A stretch of DNA of 60,000 nt from NCBI RefSeq assembly GCF_008831285.2, contig NC_045147.1:24144981-24204980 (forward strand), read 5' to 3'. The position numbers were made by a program, and so were the translations under genes. This stretch comes from Nymphaea colorata. Taxonomy: Eukaryota > Streptophyta > Magnoliopsida > Nymphaeales > Nymphaeaceae. The notes below the pieces were generated by a model. It was not told the origin of the DNA. It did no database searches and saw only the letters and a list, made by a program, of their open reading frames with translations. Positions 50,445 through 60,000 of the stretch are shown piece by piece (position 1 is the first letter of the stretch; each line of letters begins with the position of its first letter).

Positions 50445-51300
50445 GTGAGAAAGTTGTAAAAAGTATACGCACTAGCTCAAACACGCTTCCTACAGAGAAA
50501 ATGATTTTCTTCATCTTGTAAGCATTGAAGAGATTCAATCAGCTTAGTTGTAGTTAGATCGTTGACTTCCATTTTAATTCTTTCTCGAGCCATTGCCATG
50601 AGTAGGCATCTGCGACACCTGTATGTATCGTACACATAGTTTCTGCCGATTGGAGTTGGCAGTGAAATTTGGATCTTCATTGCAAGTCACAGGCTTCACT
50701 CTCCGATCGGGGGAGACATCAACGGCTTTCTCGGCCGTCGCGGTGCTCCTTCATGCAGGCGACGCGGGAGAAGAAAGCCGTAACAGCCGCTTGGAAAATT
50801 TTGAAATTTGTTACACTAAACATGAAATCTATTAAAAGCATAAAAAGAGCCGGCGTTTCATCATCCGGTAGAATTTTTTGCTTCCCGTCTCCCCTGCCGA
50901 GATCGACGATAAGTTGCGTCCTCCACTGAAAACTGCTGGATGTCTCTCCTCTGTTCTTTCGGTGAATTTGGAATGCTTTTTGCCCCTTTCTATGTTTTTT
51001 TTTTGTCATATTTGTGTCCACTTCGCAGTTTAGATAGAGTTTAATCTATTTGGCTGTGTGTTGTGTACTTTGGCTTATTTCACTTTTCTGTATCCCCCTT
51101 TGTTTTTCTAAAAAAACTTTGGCTTCAACTTATTTGTTTTTTAGCAATTTGCCTGGTCATTTCATTTTCATCACCATTAATTTCTCCTTTTCCTCTTCGA
51201 TCTTTTGTGTCATACTGCATTCAATCGTTTTTGACATTTTGATTCATCATTAGCTTTATTTTAGATGTATTATTCATTTTCCGAGTTATTGTTTTAGTTG
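50445..51300. other. Intergenic DNA with a moderately GC-rich patch
   Basis: Overlapping open frames on both strands at 50620-51020 follow base composition, and none resembles a known protein. The LTR remnant next to it suggests decayed transposon DNA. Confidence 0.35.
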
Positions 51301-51310
51301 CTATTGTACT

Positions 51311-51765
51311 TAGGGTACATTTAGCAACGGTAACATGCTGTTTCTATTAGATGAGTCTACTCCAAAAATAGAGACAGATTCATATAACACCATATTATAG
51401 CATTCCATTGATCTCCACCAATATTTGAAGCATGTTCATAAAAAAGTAACAATTTGTATTAATTTCTGCCAAACAAGCCCTTATTTCTAGTAAGATTTAG
51501 TGTGCAAGTCATTGCCACAAGTTGTGGTGACGACTTTGTTATCTCTGTTAACGGTAAAAACCATCGGCGGACATTAGGGATGCAGTAGGAGCCATGCATT
51601 GGATAACAGTAGCACATAGTTACTATTCATAAATCTACTTTAAAGATTTGAGCAGATTTTTGAAACATGATAACAATTATCCCATGAATCTGCTTCATAT
51701 TTTGGCATAGATTCCTGGGATAGTAGCATGGTACTGTTATATGTCAAACGTTCCCATAGTGTTTG
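51311..51765. mobile_element. Decayed hAT-type MITE-like sequence
   Basis: The left end agggtacatttagcaacggtaacatgct is partly mirrored by cccatagtg-side sequence at about 51715-51765, which on the other strand reads gggaacgtttgacat...accatgct. A second mirror, ccaaacaagccct at 51470-51482, suggests two nested or overlapping elements. The ends match only imperfectly and no clear target duplication is visible. Confidence 0.35.
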
Positions 51766-52009
51766 TCCTCGAGATGGACACTAAAAGTTAGAACATGAAT
51801 GAACAATTCCCTTTTCTACATGTATGTAAAGTCAGTTTTCAACCCAAAGGAATTAAGCACGTAGTTTAGATAGAGAAAAAGGAGAGAGGGGACATTAGCG
51901 TCATCCATCAACCCAAATTAATGTCTCCTCAATCTATCAAAAAATAGTGCTTACGAGAATCGAATAGAGAACTTGCCTACAATGTGTCACTCCGCCCACT
52001 CAGTTATGC

Positions 52010-52024
52010 TATATATATATATAT

Positions 52025-52056
<32 letters not shown>
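52010..52056. repeat. Compound (AT)n(GA)n microsatellite
   Basis: An AT run (about 52010-52026) is followed directly by a GA run. Confidence 0.85.
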
Positions 52057-52059
<3 letters not shown>

Positions 52060-52065
<6 letters not shown>

Positions 52066-53800
52066 AAGGAGAGAGCAATTGTGCAGTAAGAATAAATCCA
52101 TTTTTTCAAGGCAATTGGCTGTACCATCGGTGGTTAAACTTTTAATTACTTTCTTTCTTAGGTAGATTATCACAATTCATGGGATTGAATCTGTTAATTG
52201 CCCATATAAAGTCAATATTTGGAATTAGAAAGGACCCTTTTACTTACCAAGATTTTTTGTTTGCGAGCTACTATGAGTTATGTTTTTAGGAAAATCCTCA
52301 CATTTGATTTTTGTTTGGCTACAGGTTTTGCTTTTCTCCACAAGAGTAGAAAAAGGGTGGCTTGTTGTTTTATATATCTTGTTATTTTCCTTTAGCTTAT
52401 TTTTAAAACAAATGGCGATAGTCAATACTCTTTTCTCCTTTTTCTTACAAAAGTATGAGAATAGTTCCAACTTGAGAGGATTACAGAAGATTAAGAAACT
52501 CAGGTTCCAACTTATCTACAGCCTGCTATTTTTGCAGTAATCAGCAAAAACGATGCCTTAATAAAAAGTTACGAAGTTTCGTGATTGATGCACCAAAAGC
52601 TACGCTTTAATCATGGTTCATGATAAGCACTCCATACATTAGTTGGAAGCAGGTCGAATGACCAGCCAATTCATTACGTAATATTCGTGATCATGCATCC
52701 TCAAGAGGCCCACAGATTGCGTTTATGGTAGTGTTTCAAAAAATCCGTTCTGAAATTAAATTGGTAAAGCTGCCAATTCACGAAACGGTCGATTCACAAT
52801 TCAACCAAATCAGTCGCTAACTAGCGACAAAGTATGTTCTCAGATAGTTGAAAAAATATGAACCTTGTTTAGGAAACTGTTATAATATTTAGAACATAAT
52901 GCATGACGCTCTTAAGTCGGCCACAAATTCAAATTGTTTTGCTTCCAAATCTATTTGAATTGGCCAACATTGAGACTTTTACAAAATTTTCTTTCGTAAT
53001 CAAAGTTATCTCCTTTTGTTTTTTCTTCTTTTCTTTCAAATTTTCTTTGATAATCAGAGTTACGCCTAACTGTTAACTCGACTAAAATTTATTATTTGCT
53101 TAAAATTTATGCTATTTATTGTGGTCGCAGTTTATACAAATCATTAAATTTAGTACCTTTTCTATATCCGGGAACTAATTGTAAGGTTTTTTTGTTTTTC
53201 TCAAGTGAACAATGTCGACCAATGTTATAAAACACAAAACTAGAACGGCAAAGTGAAAGTCCGAATTTATAGTTAGTGAATTTCTAAAATATCATTACTG
53301 TCTTCATACTGGCAATATAACCATTGGTACTTTTTATATTTAGTTGTCTGCTGTCTTAACCTCTGGTACTTAATTATGACAGTACTCTTTTAGACAAAGT
53401 GAAAGCCCAAGGTGCAGACCCTTAGTTTGACTTATAAGGGTTGTTTAGTTAATGGGGCGGTGGCATATACTGATTCTATTAACTCACCCTAAGAATTGAG
53501 GCAGATTTTGATGTTCTCTTAATTTTTAGGACAGATTCATAGAACCATGTCTAGCCGGTCCATTAGCCAAATGACTCTGCAAAGAAATTAATTTAAAAAA
53601 ACTACTCTCCAATTATGTCAACCCTTGACGTTTTGCTTGTATTATTGGCCTTTGCTTATTAAAAGATAAACCAAGAAATTTATGGACTTACTTCAATCAA
53701 CCTGATTTGGTCGCAAGACGTACGCTGTTAGAAACTCTCTAGCAGAACTTGCATCCAAATCGCAATCTAAAGGTGAGGTGTTTCTGCTTCTTCTTATCAT
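52060..53800. other. Intergenic DNA, no gene recognised
   Basis: AT-rich, with no coding signal and no complete repeat seen. Confidence 0.5.
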
Positions 53801-53810
53801 CTTATCGACA

Positions 53811-54010
53811 TATCAAAGTATACACCAATGGCTAGCATTGATAGGCAGTACGTGATCCTCCTCCTCACAATAATTCAAAGCGTTTTCAGTGTAGAATATA
53901 ATGAGGGCAGCACCTTCATCTTGCCGGCATACGTATGACTGAGCAGTTGCACGCCAAGAAAAAGGTGGCCGTCTCTGTCTAACGGGGACATGCATGATGT
54001 CCCTCCTGGA
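53811..54010. repeat. First copy of a duplicated block upstream of the RALF genes
   Basis: Similar to 55481-55690 in the same orientation. Shared pieces include gtggccgtc...tgtctaa, gagtataat-like and catgatg. On the minus strand both copies carry a similar short peptide pattern (LF..QLL...HTY..K..VLP...YSTL / YYTL). They may descend from a decayed exon of unknown origin. Confidence 0.55.
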
Positions 54011-54161
54011 GAGCAAAGCGGGTTAGATGTCTGATCAGAAGCATTCTTAAAAACGTTATATATGATATATAGAGGAGGATTAATTATGTTGTTGCGAAAT
54101 GAACAAAAACCAATCCCCGGCACACTGGAAATTGGACAGAAACTTTCTAATCAGAACTGGA

Positions 54162-54505
54162 CCACGTGCAACCCCATCTGTACGCACGACGACGATGGCC
54201 TCTTATTTAGTGGAATTTTTATAGATCATTCAATATTAATGTGAAGTGCCACGAAACTAAAATGGTGGTTTTTTTTTTTTAAGAACAAAGTGAATGGCTA
54301 TGATGTATCACATGGATGAACCAAATTACAGGGACGTCCATGATTTCCTTGAGTACTGTTATTGCATACGAAGCTGTCCAGTCCATACTATTTACCCATC
54401 GACTAAGTAATTAATGTCGTGATCGATGCGCTGGATAAAGGACGACATGTATGTCACGTTTCGTAGACTTGCAAATGTCGCATAGGCCCAGCAGGCATTC
54501 AAAAT
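54162..54505. repeat. RALF upstream block, copy 1
   Basis: Alignable with 56100-56440 over its whole length: gaccac.tgcaac, gatggcctctt, agatcattcaat, gtatcacatggatgaacca, gtagacttgcaaatgt and cccagcaggcattcaaaat. Part of it is seen a third time at 59780-59925. Confidence 0.75.
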
Positions 54506-54729
54506 TAATACATCTTGGTTACAATTTATGATTTGATCACCATGGTAATATGTGTTTCTTTGGCCCAGCCGGTAGAGCACAGGAGGCCGAGACACCAGGT
54601 TGAAAGAAAGCAAGGTAACCCTCCCCATTCAGTCTCTACATACAAGTGCACATTCTTGGGGCGCTGCCGTTTGTGTTGTGGGGGTGGGGAAGAAGAGGGA
54701 AGATCTTGGATGAGAGGAGTGGCACAACC

Positions 54730-55118
54730 ATGGCTGCGGTCAAATCCCATGGAGCCCTACTGCTCGGTGCCCTTCTCTTGCTCTTGTTAGCATGCTAAAT
54801 GGAACTCTCGGTCGCCATCACAGGGTGGCGGTGGAGGTCGGTTCCACTGAATTTGGGAGGGAGGGATTAATTGGCTGTGATGGACCGATGGGCGAGTGCT
54901 TCGGCGACGAGGAGGAGGAGGAGGTGCAGATGGATTCAGAGATCAACCGTTGGTTGCTCTCCGATGGACCGAATACTACTCCCTATGTCAGTTATGATTC
55001 TATTCGAAAGGGAGGTGGCTACCCCGCCATGACCAAGCCTCTGGCGCCTTATCGGCCTGAATGCACAAAAGACCAGCTTCGAAACTCTTTTGTGCCTTCT
55101 CGTCTTATGGGTATGTGA
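54730..55118 (+). pseudogene. Broken RALF-like peptide gene (copy 1)
   Basis: Paralogue of the open gene at 56825. From the ATG at 54730 it encodes a leucine-rich signal peptide of 22 residues and then meets TAA at about 54796. The rest of the prepropeptide (CDGPMGECFG, SEINRWLL, PYVSYDSIRKG, PYRPEC) continues in another frame, open from 54792 to 55118. Compared with the open copy, about 16 bases are missing at the junction, which explains the frameshift. The usual RR before LL is RW, and the last cysteine-containing segment is lost. The TATA box of the open copy is also changed here (tacataca). A spliced or alternative product cannot be fully excluded, but the combined losses point to a pseudogene. 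Confidence 0.8.
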
Positions 55119-55248
55119 AATGAACGAAAATTAATGGATCCAACAAGATGGCTATTTGTCATGACGCTCTTTTACACAAGAATAAACTACTGGGTTGATC
55201 CAAGACCCCTAAAAAATTTAATGTTCTATAATACGGTTTTTGTATGTC

Positions 55249-55250
<2 letters not shown>

Positions 55251-55286
<36 letters not shown>
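55251..55286. repeat. (AG)n microsatellite
   Basis: 36 bp of pure AG, about 130 bases after the broken RALF copy. Confidence 0.95.
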
Positions 55287-55289
<3 letters not shown>

Positions 55290-55480
55290 ACTAAATGGAA
55301 AATGCATTAACATAATATAGCTCATATAATTTGTTTTATTTAAGTATTGATATTTCCTTTTTTTTTTACTGTTTTTATACGAGTGCTGATTAAAGTTTAA
55401 AACATAAACTAAAAATGCTCTTTACTCAGAAATTTTTGGCTCTGCCACTGGACCCAAATCATAATCACAAGATGATTCTT

Positions 55481-55690
55481 GAAGTATCCACCTCTGGCTG
55501 GCAATGATATGGCAGCATGTCCGCTGGCTTAAGTAAACTCAGATGGCTTTGAACGTAGAGTATAATAAGGACAGCCAGGGAACACCTCCATGTTCTTCTT
55601 ATCAGTATAAGTATGACAGCTGTGGCTATGCAGCAGTTGCATGTCAAAGAAAAGTGGCCGTCCTTGTCTAAGGGGCACTTTCATGATGAA
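55481..55690. repeat. Second copy of the duplicated block upstream of the RALF genes
   Basis: Matches 53811-54010 with many substitutions and gaps. It lies between the two RALF copies, so the duplicated unit includes DNA well upstream of the gene. Confidence 0.55.
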
Positions 55691-56099
55691 TGCACTTAAG
55701 GTGGTACCGCCGATCCAATACATCCAGGACAGCAGAATGAATTAGAAAATCAGATCCGAAACAAATTCAGCACAAAAGAAATGGACGTAATCTTTAAAGT
55801 AGAATCAAACCACTTGCGACCCAAGGGCATTTAACAATACAAATACTAACACAAATCTGTTCCAAATATTTAGTAGATTTTTTAAACACAACGTCCTAAA
55901 TATTGGGTATATTTTGAGGCAAATATATGGAATACTCACAATCCAATATTTATCATGATATATTATAATGGTGTTCTTATTGTCAAACATCTCTTAAAGT
56001 TGCAAAGGCGTCAAAATTAGCCTGGAATGTTACAACTCCTACCAAAATCAATTTAGATGCATTAAAAATTGACAAAAAAAAACCCGTCAAATCATAACT

Positions 56100-56440
56100 G
56101 GACCACTTGCAACGTTACCTGTAGCTGATGATAATGGCTTCTCATGTAGTGGAGATCTTTGTAGATCATTCAATAATGTGTCTTCGGCAAAACTATGACC
56201 TTTATCACCAGGAACTCATCTTGGATGGTAATTTAGAAAAATGGATGGCCAATGTATCACATGGATGAACCAATTAGAGGGGGGCCGATTACTGTTAAAT
56301 CCCCTGTCTGGTCCAAACTATTTATCATCGGAGAGCTGAAGTCATCGTCATCAAAGCGGTGGACAGAATGAAATCGCGTTATTTTTTTGTAAACTTGCAG
56401 ATGTTGCATAGCCCCAGCAAGCATTCAAAATAATTTGATG
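56100..56440. repeat. RALF upstream block, copy 2
   Basis: Counterpart of 54162-54505 and, in its last 150 bases, of 59780-59925. It sits about 390-720 bases before the open RALF gene. Confidence 0.75.
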
Positions 56441-56739
56441 ACTAATACAGTCTCATTAAACTAATTTAACATGATTTGGTTTGCATTACTTGGATATGTG
56501 GTAATTGAAGAGCAAGTACCTCATAATCGACCAATCAATGCGGGTTGCAAACTCGGTGAACTACACGATCATATAAAATGTGCAATAAGATTTTCAATGA
56601 CAAAACTCTACTGAATTTATCTCTTCCGTCATTATCAGAGTAAGCAAAATAACTGTCTGCGTTTCTTTTGCCTATGAGTAAAACACAAGATCTAGTAGGG
56701 CACTCAGATTGGAAGCAAGGCAACCTCCCAGGCATTCTC

Positions 56740-56747
56740 TATATATA
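56740..56747 (+). promoter_or_regulatory. TATA box of the open RALF-like gene
   Basis: TATATATA lies 85 bases before the ATG at 56825, a normal distance for a short plant leader. The broken copy has tacataca at the same place. Confidence 0.6.
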
Positions 56748-56824
56748 CGTGGATGTTGTTGGGGTATTGCCGTCAGTCTGTGGGTTAACAGGAGGGCAGA
56801 TATTTGGGAGGAGAAGAAACCTGC

Positions 56825-57232
56825 ATGGCTGCGGCCAAAGCCCGTGGAGTCCTTCTGCTCAGTGCCCTTCTCTTGCTCTTATTAACATGTTCAGGCAACG
56901 GAGGAGGAAACGACACTCTCGATCTCCATCACAGGGTGTTGGAGGTCAGTACAACTGAATTGAGTAGGGGGGGATTAATTGGCTGTGATGGACGGATGGG
57001 CGAGTGCTTGGGCGAGGAGGAGCTGCTGATGAATTCAGAGATCAACCGCCGGTTGCTCGCTGGTGGACCGCCAGGCGGCTACGTCTCCTATCGTACTCTT
57101 CGGCAAGGAGACAGCCCCTTCGAGTCCAAACATCTAAGCCCTTATCGGCCGGGATGCAAAATTCCCTACGATTGCCCCGGCTGCTCGTACGTGGCCGGAT
57201 GCGCGGGACGCGGAAGTCCTTCAGGACCGTAA
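56825..57232 (+). CDS. RALF-like secreted peptide precursor, atypical cysteine pattern
   Basis: Single-exon precursor of 135 residues, typical for RALF, a family of secreted peptides sensed by CrRLK1L receptor kinases at the cell wall. The start is the ATG at 56825, which opens the signal peptide; no in-frame ATG lies just upstream. Signal peptide: about residues 1-22, with a long leucine run. The propeptide has the family's CDGRMGEC (54-61) and SEINRRLL (71-78), where subtilase S1P-type cleavage after RRxL is expected. The mature part begins near residue 79, with YVSY (86-89) for the usual YISY. Oddity: the first conserved cysteine pair is absent (SPFESKHL stands there). The second pair is kept as PYRPGC and a Cys six residues later (111, 117), and two extra cysteines follow (120, 126). 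The end is Gly/Pro-rich, not basic. It may fold differently from standard RALFs. Confidence 0.85.
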   Translation: MAAAKARGVLLLSALLLLLLTCSGNGGGNDTLDLHHRVLEVSTTELSRGGLIGCDGRMGECLGEEELLMNSEINRRLLAGGPPGGYVSYRTLRQGDSPFESKHLSPYRPGCKIPYDCPGCSYVAGCAGRGSPSGP

Positions 57233-57245
57233 TACTAAATTTCAT

Positions 57246-57266
57246 CTCTCTCTCTCTCTCTCTCTC
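57246..57266. repeat. (CT)n microsatellite
   Basis: A CT run 13 bases after the RALF stop codon, inside the likely 3' untranslated region. Confidence 0.85.
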
Positions 57267-57881
57267 TTATGATCGTATCACTTGTCATTTCACTTCCTTT
57301 TTGTTTTGTTTTATTGAGCTGCTTTATTGTATATTTAGTTTTTCTATTTTATTTTTACTGTTTGTTTTTGTATCTCTAAATCTGGTCTACCATCATTGGA
57401 TTATGCTAGAACAAATGGATGGTCAACCACCTACTCCCTCTAAATTTTTTAGAGCATATCAGAGGTTATCGCTTAGGCAGGGCGGCAAAAGCAGCCCTTA
57501 TCATCATGATGCTTGGTAAAATTATAACACATCATAATTTTCATTCTCTTAATGCATGTCTTCCAGACAACTTTCAAATGAGGACTTACTTCTGACTTTA
57601 TATTCTAAGACTAGTTAAAATACAATGATTCTAAAGTACAGAGATTTTCTTGAACGGATTCGGATAACATTTATATTTGTAAATCAAATTCAGGGGGAAA
57701 CAAAATATAATTCAATGTACAATTTAAAAAGGCAAGAGAAAATGCTGATGCAAGAAAAGTCGCCATGTGTCCCTCTTTGGGTAGGACCTTAATTATGCCC
57801 AACAAATTAAACAAGTATGATTAATCCCTTTGAATTAACGTTGGACATTGGGCTGCGTCAGGGCTGTGGTTGTTGCCTAAT

Positions 57882-58271
57882 GGTAGGAATGTTCAACAAG
57901 TCCAACCAACTCTGACTCCACTCAAACTTGCTCGGTTAAGCTCGACTTGTAAGTTAAACGACTAGAGTTCGAGCTTAAATGATAACTTGATTTTGTAAAT
58001 GAGTCTAATTCGAGTTGGATAAACTTAATTGATTTGGCTCATTTAACACTAACACTTATCTTTGTAATCTCAAAAGCTTAAAATGGCTTAAATAAAAACA
58101 AGGAAAAATTTAAGCAAAAAATATATATATATTAAATAGCACGAGTTTAAATGAGTTGAGCTCGAGCTCCAGCGCACCTCATAAAGATCGAGTCGAGCAC
58201 GAGCTAAATTATATGTGGGTTGAGTCGAGTTCAAGCTAGATCAAGCTCAGGTCACTCGTTGTACATCCCCA
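57882..58271. mobile_element. MITE-like element
   Basis: Imperfect inverted ends: left taggaatgttcaacaagt, right on the other strand gggatgtacaacgagt. The inside has many gagctcgagc-type motifs common in this plant MITE group. The flanks share taatgg on both sides, a possible target duplication. There is no coding capacity. Confidence 0.5.
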
Positions 58272-58279
58272 CTTAATGG

Positions 58280-59775
58280 GCCACAAGTAGAGCCCGGACA
58301 TGTCCACGGGCCTGATGATGAGAGCCGGACAAGGAGCCAAATGAAATGAGGGACAAGTGAAAAAAAATTAACCCAGCATTCAAAACCCAAACCCTCTTTT
58401 ATGAAGTATTCTCTAGGGGCAACTCTCATAGAGGACTAGAGCTAATGTCCATGGGACAACGTACCCCATTAATTGAAGTCCTTGTGGAAATAGTAATCCG
58501 GTAACACAAATATTGAGGAAAGAATCCCTCCAAATACATTATAAGAAGAAGAAGTTTTGTAAATTTTCAACCGTACCCTTTTACTTGTGAAACATTTTAA
58601 AAATAATAGAAACAATAATAACTTATCAGCGCAGGCTAAGTACTGGGCAGTAGTGTACTGGTAGAGATGTCAAGATGTCTGGCTTGAATCTTATATCTGA
58701 CCAAACTAATCCGAAATAAGTCCGATATAGAAAAGAAAATTACTATTTGATTAAAAATAGGATCAGATTTAGATTTAAGAAATTACATCTGATCGGATTC
58801 ATTTTTAGATTCTGAAATACATAAACATCTGAGTTGATTAGGATATAGATTCAGATCAATTTATGTTTTTATGTTTAGACAGATAGCTTATATCTAATGC
58901 TCTTACATCTTGAAAATTGGTAAAATTCAGTTCAAAATTTAGATTTTGATTCATATATGAATATAAAACTTGAATTCGAATTGTAAATTAAGACTTGAAA
59001 TTTGGATTCAAATATGACTTTTATTTATTCGTATTTAAATCTAAATAAGTAATATCAGAAAAAGTAGACATAATCAAGAGTAAATCTGATCCTATGTACC
59101 GGGCAATGGGTTTAGCCGGGTACACAATAAACCCTGGGCCCCTTTCAGTCTGATTGTTGACGGGCCTTGTAAGAGGCTCGACAATTATCCAACCAGGCCC
59201 GCCGTGCTTAGCTCTTATGAAAATTAGGCCGGGCCCAGCCTGGTCCGTTATTGCTGATGCTGGAACCACAAAACATGATATCCAATAGCTGGAAGCTTCC
59301 GAAGTGTAACTATTATTCAAGGTATGGTGTATGCTTTCCTCTATTGAAATCTGAATACTATACCTGATAAATCTGAAAAAGTAAAGGTACATCTGGTTTA
59401 AATATGATTCAAGACTAAGGGGTTTCCACCAACATTATTGATGGCTTAGATGTGCTACTTTGAAAAAAGCTTATAAACAGATGCCAGAAAAATGTTGCTG
59501 GATTAGTTGAACATAAACGACCTCCATCTACCCAAACTGGATCCGTATGACGATTAGACGCAAGTCTGAAAGCATGCATATCAGATCTGTACTCTAAAAT
59601 CACGTTGCATTGGTGATTGTATGACAGGTCGAAACCTCCTCCCCAACTCTTCGGTCTTCTCCTGAGGTTCTCTTTAATTAGAACCTGACAAGAAGCAAAG
59701 AAGTATAGTGCAACTGCTCATTGCATTGCAGTTCAGATGACAAACTAAGCTTGGTTAAGTGAAAAATTAGTTTTT
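58280..59775. other. Intergenic DNA between the open RALF gene and the next repeat unit
   Basis: No gene recognised. The part from 58660 to 59060 is full of gattcaga/ttagattt-type motifs and looks like decayed MITE DNA. A short GC-rich patch lies at 59095-59250. Confidence 0.45.
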
Positions 59776-59779
59776 CAAC

Positions 59780-59925
59780 GTGCCCTCAATAACTGTCTGC
59801 TGGTTCAAACTATTTTTGTCGGCAGAAAAGGCAAGTATCCATCAATGTTGTGTCATACAGAGACATCCACGTTAACTTTTTGTAGACTTGCACATGTTGC
59901 ATGCTCCCACCAAGCACTCAAAAGC
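59780..59925. repeat. RALF upstream block, copy 3 (partial)
   Basis: Contains ctgtctgctggttcaaactattt, ttgtagacttgcacatgttgcat and ccaccaagcactcaaa. These match 56300-56435 and 54375-54505 in order and spacing. The gene it would precede lies beyond the right end, near 60300 if the spacing is kept. Confidence 0.65.
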
Positions 59926-60000
59926 AGTGGCCGAGCTAATTACCTCATTTTTTAAAAAATTATACATATAAATTTTAAAAAAAAATTACTTATTTTATCT

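Noticed and set aside
54549-54620. Functional tRNA gene
   Set aside because: An A-box is present, but the B-box is damaged and no acceptor stem can be formed. It is kept only as a possible SINE relic.
1-60000. CRISPR array or bacterial operon
   Set aside because: There are no regularly spaced repeats with unique spacers, and gene structure is plant nuclear with introns throughout.

Overview
This window is nuclear DNA of a flowering plant. The coding sequence is split into many short exons by AT-rich introns with GT..AG borders. The recognisable genes belong to plant families: a calponin-homology kinesin-14, an ARG1-type J protein and RALF peptides. The spaces between them hold Copia LTR elements, MITE-like elements and CT/CA/TA microsatellites. 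The species cannot be fixed from the sequence; a basal angiosperm or eudicot would both fit.

Layout. 1-6750: AT-rich intergenic DNA, no gene seen. 7606-16238 (+): an 18-exon kinesin-14 with an N-terminal CH domain, reconstructed as 1061 residues. One intron (11982-12068) is an AT-AC, U12-type intron inside the motor domain. 18506-37293 (+): a 13-exon membrane protein of the heparan-alpha-glucosaminide N-acetyltransferase-like family, reconstructed as 496 residues. Its eighth intron is 6.3 kb because a Copia retrotransposon (28608-33908, antisense to the gene) lies in it. This element has 286-bp LTRs, a GATCT target duplication, a tRNA-Met primer site, a polypurine tract and one in-frame stop in gag. 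Other introns of the gene carry a MITE and several tandem duplications. 39340-44563 (-): an 11-exon ARG1-like DnaJ protein, reconstructed as 411 residues; its last intron holds a perfect 20-bp inverted repeat. 44900-53800: no confident gene, but a Copia LTR remnant, MITE-like sequence and microsatellites. 53810-60000: a tandemly duplicated RALF peptide region with one broken copy (54730-55118) and one open copy (56825-57232). A third copy of the upstream block lies at the right edge, so the array probably continues beyond the window.

The genes do not form a pathway. They are independent housekeeping and signalling genes: a microtubule motor, a membrane acetyltransferase homologue, a gravitropism-type J protein and secreted peptide signals. 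The three large gene models were assembled by hand from splice borders, reading phase and family conservation; every exon joins in phase. The points most worth checking are the atypical RALF array, the U12 intron and the recent Copia insertion.
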